Shown here piece by piece: positions 7,301 to 13,756 of a stretch of DNA of 13,756 bases. This stretch comes from Chloroflexota bacterium (GTDB lineage Bacteria > Chloroflexota > UBA6077 > CF-72): positions 1-13,756 of the forward strand of contig JAFAPL010000355.1 of NCBI GenBank assembly GCA_019247135.1, given 5' to 3'. The position numbers were made by a program, and so were the translations under genes. The notes under the pieces are model-generated. The model did not search any database, was not told the origin of the DNA, and worked only from the letters and a program-made list of their open reading frames with translations. The first letter of the stretch is position 1; each line of letters begins with the position of its first letter.

Positions 7301-10135
7301 GAGCACGCCGGCCGGTTGGTCGCGTTCGATCGCGGTGCCGGCACCGTCCTGACGATCGACACCGGCCAGACCGCGATCGCGTCACTCTCAGAATCGGTCA
7401 ATAACGGGGTGATCTACGCTGCTGGCACCTTCACGCTCGGCGGTCCCACCCGCTTCCTGGTGCCCCAGGCGCTTGGCATTCGCGTCGATCAGCTGGTGCA
7501 AGACCAGCGCGACTTCATCATCGAGTCGCAGCTGATGCAGGACTTCGACGGACCGTCCACGCCTGATGGCGTCGCCCGCTACCAGACCCACCTCACGATC
7601 GTGGACGAGCACAAGGCGCCACGGCCGCGGGAAGCAGTCAAGATCTGGGCCGATCAGCAGATGACCATCCTGGTGGATGGCCAGCGCTACACCGTCGGGC
7701 CGGCCGACCCGGAGTATGCCGCGGTTCAGACCGGCTTCGACGGCGCACTCGTGATAGTCAGTGGGTCGGTGACCAGCGACGCCAGCGACAAGCCGGACCT
7801 GTTCGCGCCGGCCCTCCGCGTGTGGGCGGACTTCATGGACCCGCACGAGCGGATCCTGGTGCAACCGGACCGTGAGTTCCACAATCGGCTGGCGACCGCG
7901 CATGCCACCCCCGGCGACGACGACCCGACGCGCGTGAATCTCCAGGGCGCGGCCGCCTACGGCAAGAAGCCACTGTTCAGCGCCGACCAGCAGAAGCAGG
8001 GCGCACCCGGGCAGATTGCTCAGGCCATCCAGAACATGACCAGCGCGGTCGGCGTTGGGACCGGCGGCGGCACCAGCGCGGTGGCCTGGGTGCGGCGCAC
8101 GACCGACACGCCCGGACGGTACATCGCGTATGACGACCTGCCCGGCAGCAGCTACTCGGCGACCAACGTGCGCACCATGCGCTCCGCGGCGGTCGTCCAA
8201 CCGCTCGGGTTGCATCTGTCGACCGGCGACAAGGGCGACCAGCCGCTCACCCGCGGTGAGCTGTCGCCGGCGGCGGCCGCCGCCGCCATCGACGCGCTGC
8301 AGGGGACCGACTGGAAAACGAGCGCCTATGCCACCCAGGCGGCCGGCCTGGGCGGGCGCCGCCTCGGCGACGCGTGGGGCGACTTCTGGGGCTGGATCAA
8401 GCAGGCGGTGGCGACGGTGACCGACGCGATCGTCAGCGTCGGCAACGACATTATGGTCGGCATCCGCTTCATCGTCGACGGCGTCGCGCACGTCTTCAAT
8501 CAGATCCTGCACACGCTGGAGGACGTGGTCTCGGCGGTCGGCTCGTTTTTCAAGCAGCTCGCCATCGACATCGCCAACGCAATCGAGGCGCTGAGCGTCT
8601 TCTTCAACTTCGACGAGATCATCAAGACCCACAACATCCTCAAGCAGGAGCTGCTGGACCGTATCAATGGCGTGTCCGGCAACGCCGCCTACCCCGGCTT
8701 CGCCGCCGCGCTGGCTAACGTCAAGACCCCGCTGGACGGGTTCTTCAAGCTGGGCGAGAAGGCCATCAGCGATACGTTCAATGCGGTGGCTGATCAGATC
8801 GCCGGCGAGGGGCAGGCGACCGGCGGGCAGGGCGTGGCCCTGACCGGCCTCAAGGGGGCGGGCGCCACCGCCCACACCGCCTTCACGGTCAAGCCGCAGG
8901 GGGGCGGCACGCCCAGCTCCATGGCCCCGCAGTGCACCTGGGGCATGCAGAAATTCCAGTCCGGGTTGGGCGCAAGCAGCGGCGGCCAGGCGCTGGCTAT
9001 CAGCCCGCGGGCTGAATCCGGGGACCCGGAGAACTTCTTCAAGGGCTTCCTCGAGCGCCTGACCGGCGACGGCGACCTGAACGCCCAGTGGGCCAAGCTG
9101 CAGGCCGGCGCGGCCAACCTGGGCGGCGCCTCGTCGACGGGCGACTTCCTGCGCGAAGCGGTGGCCGAACTGCTGCGGGCCGTGGCCTTGCTCCTGGACG
9201 GCGCCCTGGCGGTGGCCAACGCTTTCCTGGACGGCTTCCTGGGCCTGGTAGGTGACGTGATCGCGCGCCTGTTCGACCCGCACGAGGGGCTGCTCACACA
9301 ACCGCTGGACATCCCCGTCCTGTCGTGGCTCTACCAGAAGCTGTTCGGCGAGCCCTTGACGATCCTCAACGCGATCACCCTGGTGGCCGCAATCCCGGTG
9401 ACGTTCGTGTGGCGTCTGGCCAAAGGCCAGTGGCCTGCCCAGAGCCTGGGCACGGGGACCACGGCCACCGGGCGCCTCGGTGCCTTCCCGGCCCTGATCG
9501 AGCTGATGGGCATCCTGGGCGGCGTCGGCTCAATCCTGAACGGCATCCTCACCAGCGTTGCGGACGGCTCATCGCTGTTCACGTCCGGCTGGCAGTCCGG
9601 CTCGATCAATGCCCTCAAAGCAAACCTCGCCTCCGCCGTGCTCATGGTCTCGCTTGGCACCGCTGCCGTGTCTTTCCCATTGTTGGCCAGTACCAGCCCA
9701 CCGAGCGCCTCGGACTGGACGAGCTGGGGCGTGGCCCTTGCCATCGCCCCGGCCAGCCTGCTCGGCGTGCCCGGTCTCTTCTTCGCCTTCAACGACATCT
9801 CGGAGCAGACCAAGCTCATCTTGCCCAAGATCGTGCCGTGGATCACGAGCATCCTCAACCTCGTCTTGCTGGGCGTCGCCTTGGTCGCCTACCTGCAGGC
9901 GCGACACCCCAGCGTCGCCGACGACGTTGCTTTCGGCTACACAGTCGCGGCGACCGTCCCTGGCATCTTCAACCCGGTGACCCTGTTTGGCGTATCCGGG
10001 GAGCTCATCATTGCCGCGGTCGACCTCTTCATGGGCGTGGCCGTGGGCGTGCTGATCATCCTCAAGGCGACGGGAGTGCTCGGCGCATCCGCGCTCGCCG
10101 GTCCAGGGCCGTCCGCCGCGGCGGTCGAGTCGTGA
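4355..10135 (+). CDS. Giant Tat-exported multi-beta-propeller protein with C-terminal membrane domain, function unknown
   Basis: The product is 1926 residues; I do not recognise a named gene. It opens with a Tat-type signal peptide: T15-R16-R17-R18-LLLL, hydrophobic to about 34, likely cut near A44. Then come a tectonin-like repeat (about 85-130; DGTLWAIDAAGAPYQYD), a Ser/Thr/Pro/Ala linker (about 155-243) and hemopexin-like repeats (about 245-455; ADAWPHLPASFKLGVDGAA, VLYLFKAGRFVRAD). Further tectonin-like repeats follow (about 455-630; DGAVLHHDGTDW, DGTVWSCGQDGNALRF), then a PQQ-like propeller region (about 650-1035; GELRALNARD, FGDRSGTLHMLD, WFGDRDGKLYGLDGD). After that are a beta-sandwich-like domain (about 1043-1183), an amphipathic helical module (about 1337-1480, with FFNFDEIIKTHNILK at 1416-1430), a second amphipathic stretch (about 1598-1641) and about six membrane helices (1667-1911). 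No catalytic motif is seen. It is probably an envelope-anchored binding or scaffold protein; that is inference. Its stop is followed closely by the hydrolase gene, suggesting one operon. Confidence 0.85.
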   Translation: MIEAHEPPLVGSPITRRRLLLLTTAAVGSGLLAATRGPRVVSAAEALQAALAESTPPAALAPRRTLAEQLAPHVTALPAQAEPLFGPLTDIAAGWDGTLWAIDAAGAPYQYDQAQQTWHFFGRPVDAVAAAPGAGTSRAFDGRQRLWMAPVLASGATAAPTSTATASRTPGRTATPTPTATNTPAHTTSPTATPLPTSTATSSATRTSSPTASPPATPTSTATVVDTTDTPTATATPAEAAAAPGGVLVFRGPEVALVSGAVATDAPDHASADAASVAPRLIADAWPHLPASFKLGVDGAATVDGVLYLFKAGRFVRADGARAPFILADLPNWPQAGPWNDGLADLALAVDGRHIGLVKGDQLVLVDPVAETAAPPVPLGTLFGGDLLARLRGGQLDAVLYAGPDKPATALAGAAAFQYAGPGAPRPSTTSYLPQAFSGWPAGWHPMLQHAPSGRLDALWAATRDGAVLHHDGTDWGQTTGRAASVAAGADGSVFAVGADTNQHQLLRLDGTDWTLVAEASAPLAQVAVGDTSRVWVRDSTNLVLRLDQSDTTHPRLTDEPLVGQATHIDANADGTVWSCGQDGNALRFISESSAPPQAIATGGVTKVASTSFGSAHFLVQQGGAVQVYQYDSPYVFKTSGTYQSGRDATSIAQGLGLVFLLDVDRAGPAFAIVALDAHTGEEVSVSASESGRIYTPPVFDPIQELVYVGVAPLDLADQTRGELRALNARDLGDVVWTYPTPAGIDAAPALSGGQLCFGDRSGTLHMLDTSGAGRPPTLRWQWQLYPASLDQGYRDAMPTPILANGYVYAVMWNAQLSGTGGAQANNLSVAIARCTALDGSNQVLAAVGAGDEGAAWELRSNQTPALGQARFDGASKAALFIPFNAHLWVFNVEDLTGYLSTLPVVNVYEAAAQIVSSPMFSSGANVWFGDRDGKLYGLDGDLNPVPHTPIAVGQGGGGASRGLLTRPVEYQGSILCAVADEEHAGRLVAFDRGAGTVLTIDTGQTAIASLSESVNNGVIYAAGTFTLGGPTRFLVPQALGIRVDQLVQDQRDFIIESQLMQDFDGPSTPDGVARYQTHLTIVDEHKAPRPREAVKIWADQQMTILVDGQRYTVGPADPEYAAVQTGFDGALVIVSGSVTSDASDKPDLFAPALRVWADFMDPHERILVQPDREFHNRLATAHATPGDDDPTRVNLQGAAAYGKKPLFSADQQKQGAPGQIAQAIQNMTSAVGVGTGGGTSAVAWVRRTTDTPGRYIAYDDLPGSSYSATNVRTMRSAAVVQPLGLHLSTGDKGDQPLTRGELSPAAAAAAIDALQGTDWKTSAYATQAAGLGGRRLGDAWGDFWGWIKQAVATVTDAIVSVGNDIMVGIRFIVDGVAHVFNQILHTLEDVVSAVGSFFKQLAIDIANAIEALSVFFNFDEIIKTHNILKQELLDRINGVSGNAAYPGFAAALANVKTPLDGFFKLGEKAISDTFNAVADQIAGEGQATGGQGVALTGLKGAGATAHTAFTVKPQGGGTPSSMAPQCTWGMQKFQSGLGASSGGQALAISPRAESGDPENFFKGFLERLTGDGDLNAQWAKLQAGAANLGGASSTGDFLREAVAELLRAVALLLDGALAVANAFLDGFLGLVGDVIARLFDPHEGLLTQPLDIPVLSWLYQKLFGEPLTILNAITLVAAIPVTFVWRLAKGQWPAQSLGTGTTATGRLGAFPALIELMGILGGVGSILNGILTSVADGSSLFTSGWQSGSINALKANLASAVLMVSLGTAAVSFPLLASTSPPSASDWTSWGVALAIAPASLLGVPGLFFAFNDISEQTKLILPKIVPWITSILNLVLLGVALVAYLQARHPSVADDVAFGYTVAATVPGIFNPVTLFGVSGELIIAAVDLFMGVAVGVLIILKATGVLGASALAGPGPSAAAVES
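4816..5086 (+). repeat. Low-complexity Thr/Pro/Ser/Ala linker coding repeats
   Basis: About 90 codons encode irregular repeats such as TATPTPTATNTPA and PTSTATSSATRTSSPTA. They form degenerate short DNA repeats around accgccacc and acgccgac. Such linkers are common in exported Chloroflexota proteins and are likely flexible and possibly glycosylated. Repeat number may vary between strains. Confidence 0.75.
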
Positions 10136-10198
10136 TCGACGCGTATGAGTCGCCGGCATCGACTCAGCCGGGCTCGCGAACCAACCAATTTCCCTTCC

Positions 10199-10203
10199 TG
10201 GAG
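10199..10203 (+). promoter_or_regulatory. Ribosome binding site of the serine hydrolase gene
   Basis: TGGAG lies 6 bases before the ATG at 10210. It supports that start over the in-frame GTG at 10132, which overlaps the previous stop as GTGA. Confidence 0.55.
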
Positions 10204-10209
10204 CGCATC

Positions 10210-11820
10210 ATGCCTAGTGCTCGTCACGCGCCTCGTCGTTCCGCAGTGCTCCGCCCGGTGGCCGCACTTGCCCTGGCCGCGATCGTGGGTGCCCCAGGGG
10301 TGGGGCATGCGCAAACGCCGGCGCCCTCGGTGACCGGCGACCGAGTCCATGCCGCGGCCCAGCAGCTCGACCAGGTGGCGCACGATGTGCAGGCTAAGAC
10401 CGCCGTCCCCGGCATGGCCATCGGCATCGTCTATGGCGACGAGGTCGTCTACCTGAAGGGGCTGGGCGTGCGCGAGGTGGGCCAGCCCGAGACAGTCGAC
10501 GCCGACACCGTCTTCCAGCTCGCCTCCCTGTCCAAGCCGATCGCCTCGACCGTCGTGGCCGGCGTCGTCGGCAGCGGGCTGGCGAGCTGGGACGACCCGG
10601 TCGTCATGCACGACCCCGACTTCGCCCTGGCCGATTCCTCGATCACCCAATCTGTCACCCTGCGCGACATGTTCGCTCACCGCAGCGGGCTCTTCGATCA
10701 CGCCGGCGACCTGCTCGAGGACCTTGGCTTCGACCGGGCCACGATCCTGCACCGCCTGCGTTACGTCCCGCTCGACAATCGCTTCCGGGCCGCCTATGCC
10801 TATACCAACTACGGCCTGACCGAAGCCGCGGTCGCCGCCGCCAGGGCGGCGACTACCACCTGGGAAGACCTGGCGGCGAGCCGGCTCTACCAACCGGCCG
10901 GCATGCCCAACACCAGCTCACACTACGCGGACTACCTGGCGGCGCCCAATCGGGCCGCGCTGCATGTGAAGGTTGGCAACACCTGGCAGCCGCGGGAGGG
11001 GCGTGACCCGGACGCGCAGTCGCCCGCCGGCGGCGTCAGCTCGACGGTACGCGACCTGACCCGCTGGCTGCGTCTGCAATTGAACGATGGCATGCTGGAC
11101 GGCAAGCAGGTGATCGACGCGGACCCGCTCGCCGAGACGCACCGGCCGCAGATGATCATGCGCCCGCCGAGCAATCCGGCGACCGATCGTGCCAGCTTCT
11201 ACGGCCTGGGCTGGAATGTGAGCTACGACGACCAGGGGGAGGTGCTGCTCGGCCACTCTGGTGCCTTCAATAGCGGCGCGGCAACCGCCGTCTACCTGCT
11301 CCCCGCCGACAAGCTGGGCATCGTGGTACTCACCAATGGTGCCCCGGTCGGGGCGCCAGAGGCGGTCGCGCTCAGCTTCCTGGACCTGGCGCGGTTTGGC
11401 AAGGTGCAGCGCGACTACCTCACCCTGCTGGCGCCGGTCTTCGCCGCCATTAATCAACCCCCGTACGGCAACGATGTCGACTGGACCAGACCGCCAGCCC
11501 AACCGCGTCCGGCCGCCGACCTGGGTGCCTACACCGGCACCTATCGCAACGATTTCTACGGCCCGGTCCAGATCCAGATAGCCGACGCGGGGCTCAGCAT
11601 CGGGCTCGGACCGGACCTGCAGCCCTTTTCGCTGACGCACTTCGACGCTGACACGTTCACCTATCAGCCGGTGGGCGAGAACGCCTATGGCCCGAGCGGC
11701 GTCACGTTCAGCATGGGTGGTGACGGGACTGCGATCGGAATGCGCATCGACATCCTGGATCACGATGGCGAGGGCAACGTGACCGGGCTCGGGCAGTTCG
11801 CGCGGGACCAGGCGCCGTGA
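10210..11820 (+). CDS. Exported serine hydrolase, beta-lactamase/PBP4*-like (class C fold), with DUF3471-like tail
   Basis: This 536-residue protein belongs to the serine beta-lactamase-like (S12-type) family, whose members act on penicillins, D-amino-acid peptides or esters. All three catalytic motifs are present: SxxK as S106-L-S-K109 (in FQLASLSKPIAST), YxN as Y198-T-N200 (AYTNYGL), and HxG as H349-S-G351 (LLGHSGAF). The hydrolase domain covers about 45-395. A beta-rich C-terminal domain at about 437-530 starts with GAYTGTYRNDFYGPVQIQI, as in DUF3471 tails. The signal peptide is residues 1-34, with PRRSAVLR before the hydrophobic core and a VGHA-Q cleavage site; the twin arginine may mean Tat export. 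The start at 10210 has a good ribosome binding site. An in-frame GTG at 10132 would overlap the previous stop and couple the genes, but would add 26 residues before the signal. The next gene overlaps this stop by 4 bases. The true substrate cannot be read from the sequence. Confidence 0.9.
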   Translation: MPSARHAPRRSAVLRPVAALALAAIVGAPGVGHAQTPAPSVTGDRVHAAAQQLDQVAHDVQAKTAVPGMAIGIVYGDEVVYLKGLGVREVGQPETVDADTVFQLASLSKPIASTVVAGVVGSGLASWDDPVVMHDPDFALADSSITQSVTLRDMFAHRSGLFDHAGDLLEDLGFDRATILHRLRYVPLDNRFRAAYAYTNYGLTEAAVAAARAATTTWEDLAASRLYQPAGMPNTSSHYADYLAAPNRAALHVKVGNTWQPREGRDPDAQSPAGGVSSTVRDLTRWLRLQLNDGMLDGKQVIDADPLAETHRPQMIMRPPSNPATDRASFYGLGWNVSYDDQGEVLLGHSGAFNSGAATAVYLLPADKLGIVVLTNGAPVGAPEAVALSFLDLARFGKVQRDYLTLLAPVFAAINQPPYGNDVDWTRPPAQPRPAADLGAYTGTYRNDFYGPVQIQIADAGLSIGLGPDLQPFSLTHFDADTFTYQPVGENAYGPSGVTFSMGGDGTAIGMRIDILDHDGEGNVTGLGQFARDQAP

Positions 11821-13097
11821 CCGTCACCCGCCGCGCCCTCGTCGGCGCCCTGGTCGGCTACGGGTGGCTCGCAGCGGCCGGCCTCCAGGCTGGCGCCGCG
11901 AGCGTAGCGGCGCAGTCGGCTCCCCAGCAGATCCCGCGCTCGGCCGGCCCGCCGTCGGGGCGCGGCGATCAGGCCGCGCAAATCGTCGGACTTGCCCAGG
12001 ACATCATGGCGCAGCTCGACCTGCGCGCCGTGATCGTGCGCGTGCTCGTCGACGGCCACGACCTCGTCACGCAGGCGCTTGGCGAATCGATGACCGGCGT
12101 CCCGGCCACGCCCGACATGCACTTCCGCAACGGGGCGGTGGCGATCTCCTATGTCGCCACCCTGCTCCTGCGCCTGGTCGATCGAGGCCTCGTCGGCCTC
12201 GACGATCCGCTGGCCACCTGGTTACCGGAGCTTCCGGCCTCCGATCGGGTCACGCTCCGCATGCTGGCCAACATGACCGCCGGGTACTACGACTACGTCC
12301 CGGACCCCGGCTTCACCAGCGCGTCCTACGCCGACCCTTTCCGCCAGTGGACGCCGCAGGAGCTCATCGCCGTCAGCACCGCCCAACCACATGTCTTCGA
12401 GCCGGGCTCCAACTGGGACTACGCGCACTCGAACTACGTGATCCTGGGGCAAGCCCTGGAGCAGATCACCAACCAACCCCTGGCCAGTCTGCTGCGGCAG
12501 CAAGTGCTGGGTCCCCTCGGTCTGCACCATACCGACGATCCCGGCACGGCCGCCATGCCCGACCCCGTCCTGCACGCGTTCAGCTCCGAGCGCCGCGCCG
12601 CGCTCGGCATCCCGGCCTCGGCCCGTTTCTACGAGGAGTCGACCTACTGGAACCCATCCTGGACGCTTGCTCAGGGCGCCATCCAGTACACCAACATCTA
12701 CGACATGGCAGCGACGGCAGTCGCGGTCGGGACGGGCGTGCTCCTGTCGAAAGACTCGCACCAGGCGCAGGTCGACCCCGGCCTGCTCGGTTTCGGAGAG
12801 CCGCTGCCCGGCTGCAGCGGCTGCCGCACCCTCAACCCGTTCTACAACTACGGGCTGGGCGTGGTGCTCAACGGGCCATGGCTCCTGCAGAACCCGCTCT
12901 TCGGTGGCTACGCCGCGGTTGAGGCTTACTTGCCCTCGAAGCGGATCGCGATCGCGGTCGCCACGACGTTCGCCGAGGGGAGCTTCGACGCCAAGGGCAA
13001 CTACCAGTCCAGTGGCGCGGCGCTGGCACTCTACTCGGGGATCGGCGCCTTGCTCGCGCCCGATGAAGCGCCGCCCCACCCGCCGGGGAGCGGCTGA
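11817..13097 (+). CDS. Exported beta-lactamase-fold protein lacking the catalytic residues (probable pseudoenzyme)
   Basis: This 426-residue protein has the serine beta-lactamase-like fold but lacks the chemistry. The usual FRxGSxxK region reads HFRNGAVAISYVATLLLRLVD, so A107 replaces the nucleophile and I110 the lysine. The YxN region reads Y202-A-H204 (DYAHSNYVILG). The HxG region aligns to QNPLFGGYAAVEAYLP (358-373), with no histidine. The rest of the fold is intact (LDDPLATWLPELP, LANMTAGYYDY, VLGPLGLHHT, AIAVATTF), so this is not simple decay. Residues 1-33 form a signal peptide with a Tat-like TRRALVGAL and a likely cut near SVAAQ. C333 and C336 (PGCSGC) could form a disulfide after export. 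It begins with GTG inside the previous stop (GTGA), which implies translational coupling and matched amounts of the two hydrolase-fold proteins. It may bind muropeptide-like ligands or partner the active paralogue; that is inference. Confidence 0.87.
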   Translation: MTVTRRALVGALVGYGWLAAAGLQAGAASVAAQSAPQQIPRSAGPPSGRGDQAAQIVGLAQDIMAQLDLRAVIVRVLVDGHDLVTQALGESMTGVPATPDMHFRNGAVAISYVATLLLRLVDRGLVGLDDPLATWLPELPASDRVTLRMLANMTAGYYDYVPDPGFTSASYADPFRQWTPQELIAVSTAQPHVFEPGSNWDYAHSNYVILGQALEQITNQPLASLLRQQVLGPLGLHHTDDPGTAAMPDPVLHAFSSERRAALGIPASARFYEESTYWNPSWTLAQGAIQYTNIYDMAATAVAVGTGVLLSKDSHQAQVDPGLLGFGEPLPGCSGCRTLNPFYNYGLGVVLNGPWLLQNPLFGGYAAVEAYLPSKRIAIAVATTFAEGSFDAKGNYQSSGAALALYSGIGALLAPDEAPPHPPGSG

Positions 13098-13133
13098 GCG
13101 GAACATGAAACGCGCCGTCGAGATCCGCATTAC

Positions 13134-13165
13134 GCCGCCGGGCACAAGACCTCACCCGGCGCGGC
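13134..13165 (+). terminator. GC-rich stem-loop after the three-gene cluster
   Basis: GCCGCCGGG (13134-13142) pairs with CCCGGCGCGGC (13155-13165), with a 2-base bulge and a 12-base loop, about 37 bases after the last stop. No T-tract follows, so intrinsic termination is uncertain, but its place between convergent genes suits a transcription end. Confidence 0.35.
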
Positions 13166-13198
13166 AGTGTGCACGTAAACGAGGGTGTGTCTTGTGGC

Positions 13199-13505
13199 TC
13201 AGGTGAGAAACTCCAACACTGCCCGCGTCGTCCTCTGTGGCTGTTCCAGTTGAGGCATGTGCCCCGCATTTCCGATGACTTCTACGCGACTGTGTCGGAT
13301 CCTGGCGGCGAAGTGGTCGGCGTACCCGGCGGGCACCAGTTGTCCGCTCGCCCCACACGATCAGGGTGTCAGCGCTGATACGGTGTAGTCGTTTTGAGAG
13401 TCCACGCTCTTGTATCGGCCAGACAAACGTGCTTCTGCAGGCAATTGCCCAGGTGAGTCGGGCTGCGCCGATAGCTTGCCCGTCGTGGGCTTGTCGCCAT
13501 TGATC
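13199..13505 (-). pseudogene. Frameshifted C-terminal remnant of an alpha/beta-hydrolase
   Basis: Read on the minus strand, the region encodes the end of an alpha/beta-hydrolase in two frames. The first part reads ARLTWAIACRSTFVWPIQ, then RGLSKRLHRISADTLIVWGE, the strand that precedes the catalytic acid. Near 13340 the frame breaks. The next frame continues LVPAGYADHFAARI, then VEVIGNAGHMPQLEQPQ, which carries the family's catalytic histidine, and ends VLEFLT with TGA at 13199. One extra or two missing bases in GAGCGGACAACTGGTG explain the break, and the usual Asp after the Gly-Glu-Arg is not encoded in either frame there. The first frame stays open to 13685, but I see no GxSxG nucleophile elbow or oxyanion region upstream. 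The N-terminal half is therefore absent, scrambled or further shifted. The gene is convergent with the preceding cluster. A sequencing error could explain the frameshift but not the missing N-terminal half. Confidence 0.7.
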
Positions 13506-13756
13506 CGGACTACGACGCGGAACCGTCGTATTGGGAGGATGACGCGAGGCACACGCACCCTCAAAGCGGCCGGCCCAGAGCGGCCCGATAAGCAATGGCT
13601 CCGGACACACCACTGGTCTGGAGTCGGCGGACATGCAGGAGCAGCGCTTGGTTGCATGTGACGCGAGGAACTCGCCAGGTCGCAATGAAGCGGGTAGACA
13701 GCAGATCCGAAGTCGGGCGCCCCATTTGAGGCGCAGATGCTCGAACCTTGCAGCCA
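13506..13756. other. Stretch with no recognisable feature
   Basis: I see no convincing gene, RNA, repeat or mobile-element end here. Open frames exist on both strands, but their products have no coherent fold or family look. It may be the eroded N-terminal half of the alpha/beta-hydrolase remnant, or intergenic sequence. It appears somewhat less GC-rich than the operon. Confidence 0.4.

Noticed and set aside
7388..9301. A 637-codon open frame on the minus strand opposite the giant gene
   Set aside because: Long antisense frames are expected in GC-rich genes. The product is Arg/Gly/Val/Ala-rich with no coherent fold, while the plus strand encodes recognisable domains throughout.
9325..10209. 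Upstream extension of the active hydrolase frame through the end of the giant gene
   Set aside because: The extension is an out-of-frame reading of the membrane domain. The signal peptide and ribosome binding site place the start at 10210.
11864..12922. A 352-codon frame overlapping the motif-less hydrolase
   Set aside because: Its product is an Arg/Pro/Ala-rich shadow without motifs; the other frame shows a continuous hydrolase fold.

Overview
The window is a GC-rich bacterial segment of about 13.8 kb with six readable protein genes, one decayed gene and no RNA genes, CRISPR array or insertion sequence that I can see. Several features suggest a member of the Chloroflexota, perhaps Thermomicrobia-like. 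These are the high GC content, the long Thr/Pro/Ala/Ser linker in a giant exported protein, the Tat-type signal peptides and a large XRE/NB-ARC/TPR/LuxR regulator. This placement is inference from style, not from a marker gene.

Left edge (1-1281): the start of a minus-strand gene for a PBP4-type (S13) D-Ala-D-Ala carboxypeptidase/endopeptidase, which runs off the window. It is divergent from the regulator gene, with a 174-base intergenic region between them.

Regulatory block (1282-4246): an 873-residue regulator with a DNA-binding domain at each end (XRE at the N-terminus, LuxR at the C-terminus) around an NTPase and TPR core. A 95-residue protein resembling the dimeric alpha/beta-barrel (ABM-like) fold follows.

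Export block (4355-13097): three same-strand genes packed stop-to-start. The first encodes a 1926-residue Tat-exported protein with several beta-propeller-like regions, a beta-sandwich, an amphipathic helical module and a C-terminal membrane domain. The second is a serine beta-lactamase-like hydrolase with all three catalytic motifs. The third overlaps it by four bases (GTGA) and encodes a second hydrolase-fold protein that has lost all three motifs. Packing and shared export signals suggest these three products act together outside the cytoplasmic membrane, possibly on the cell envelope. The window is therefore rich in the penicillin-recognising-enzyme fold: one PBP4, one active-looking hydrolase and one dead one. 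Function and substrate are not visible in the sequence.

Right edge (13098-13756): a GC-rich hairpin just after the operon, then a minus-strand alpha/beta-hydrolase remnant broken by a frameshift, then about 250 bases in which I recognise nothing.
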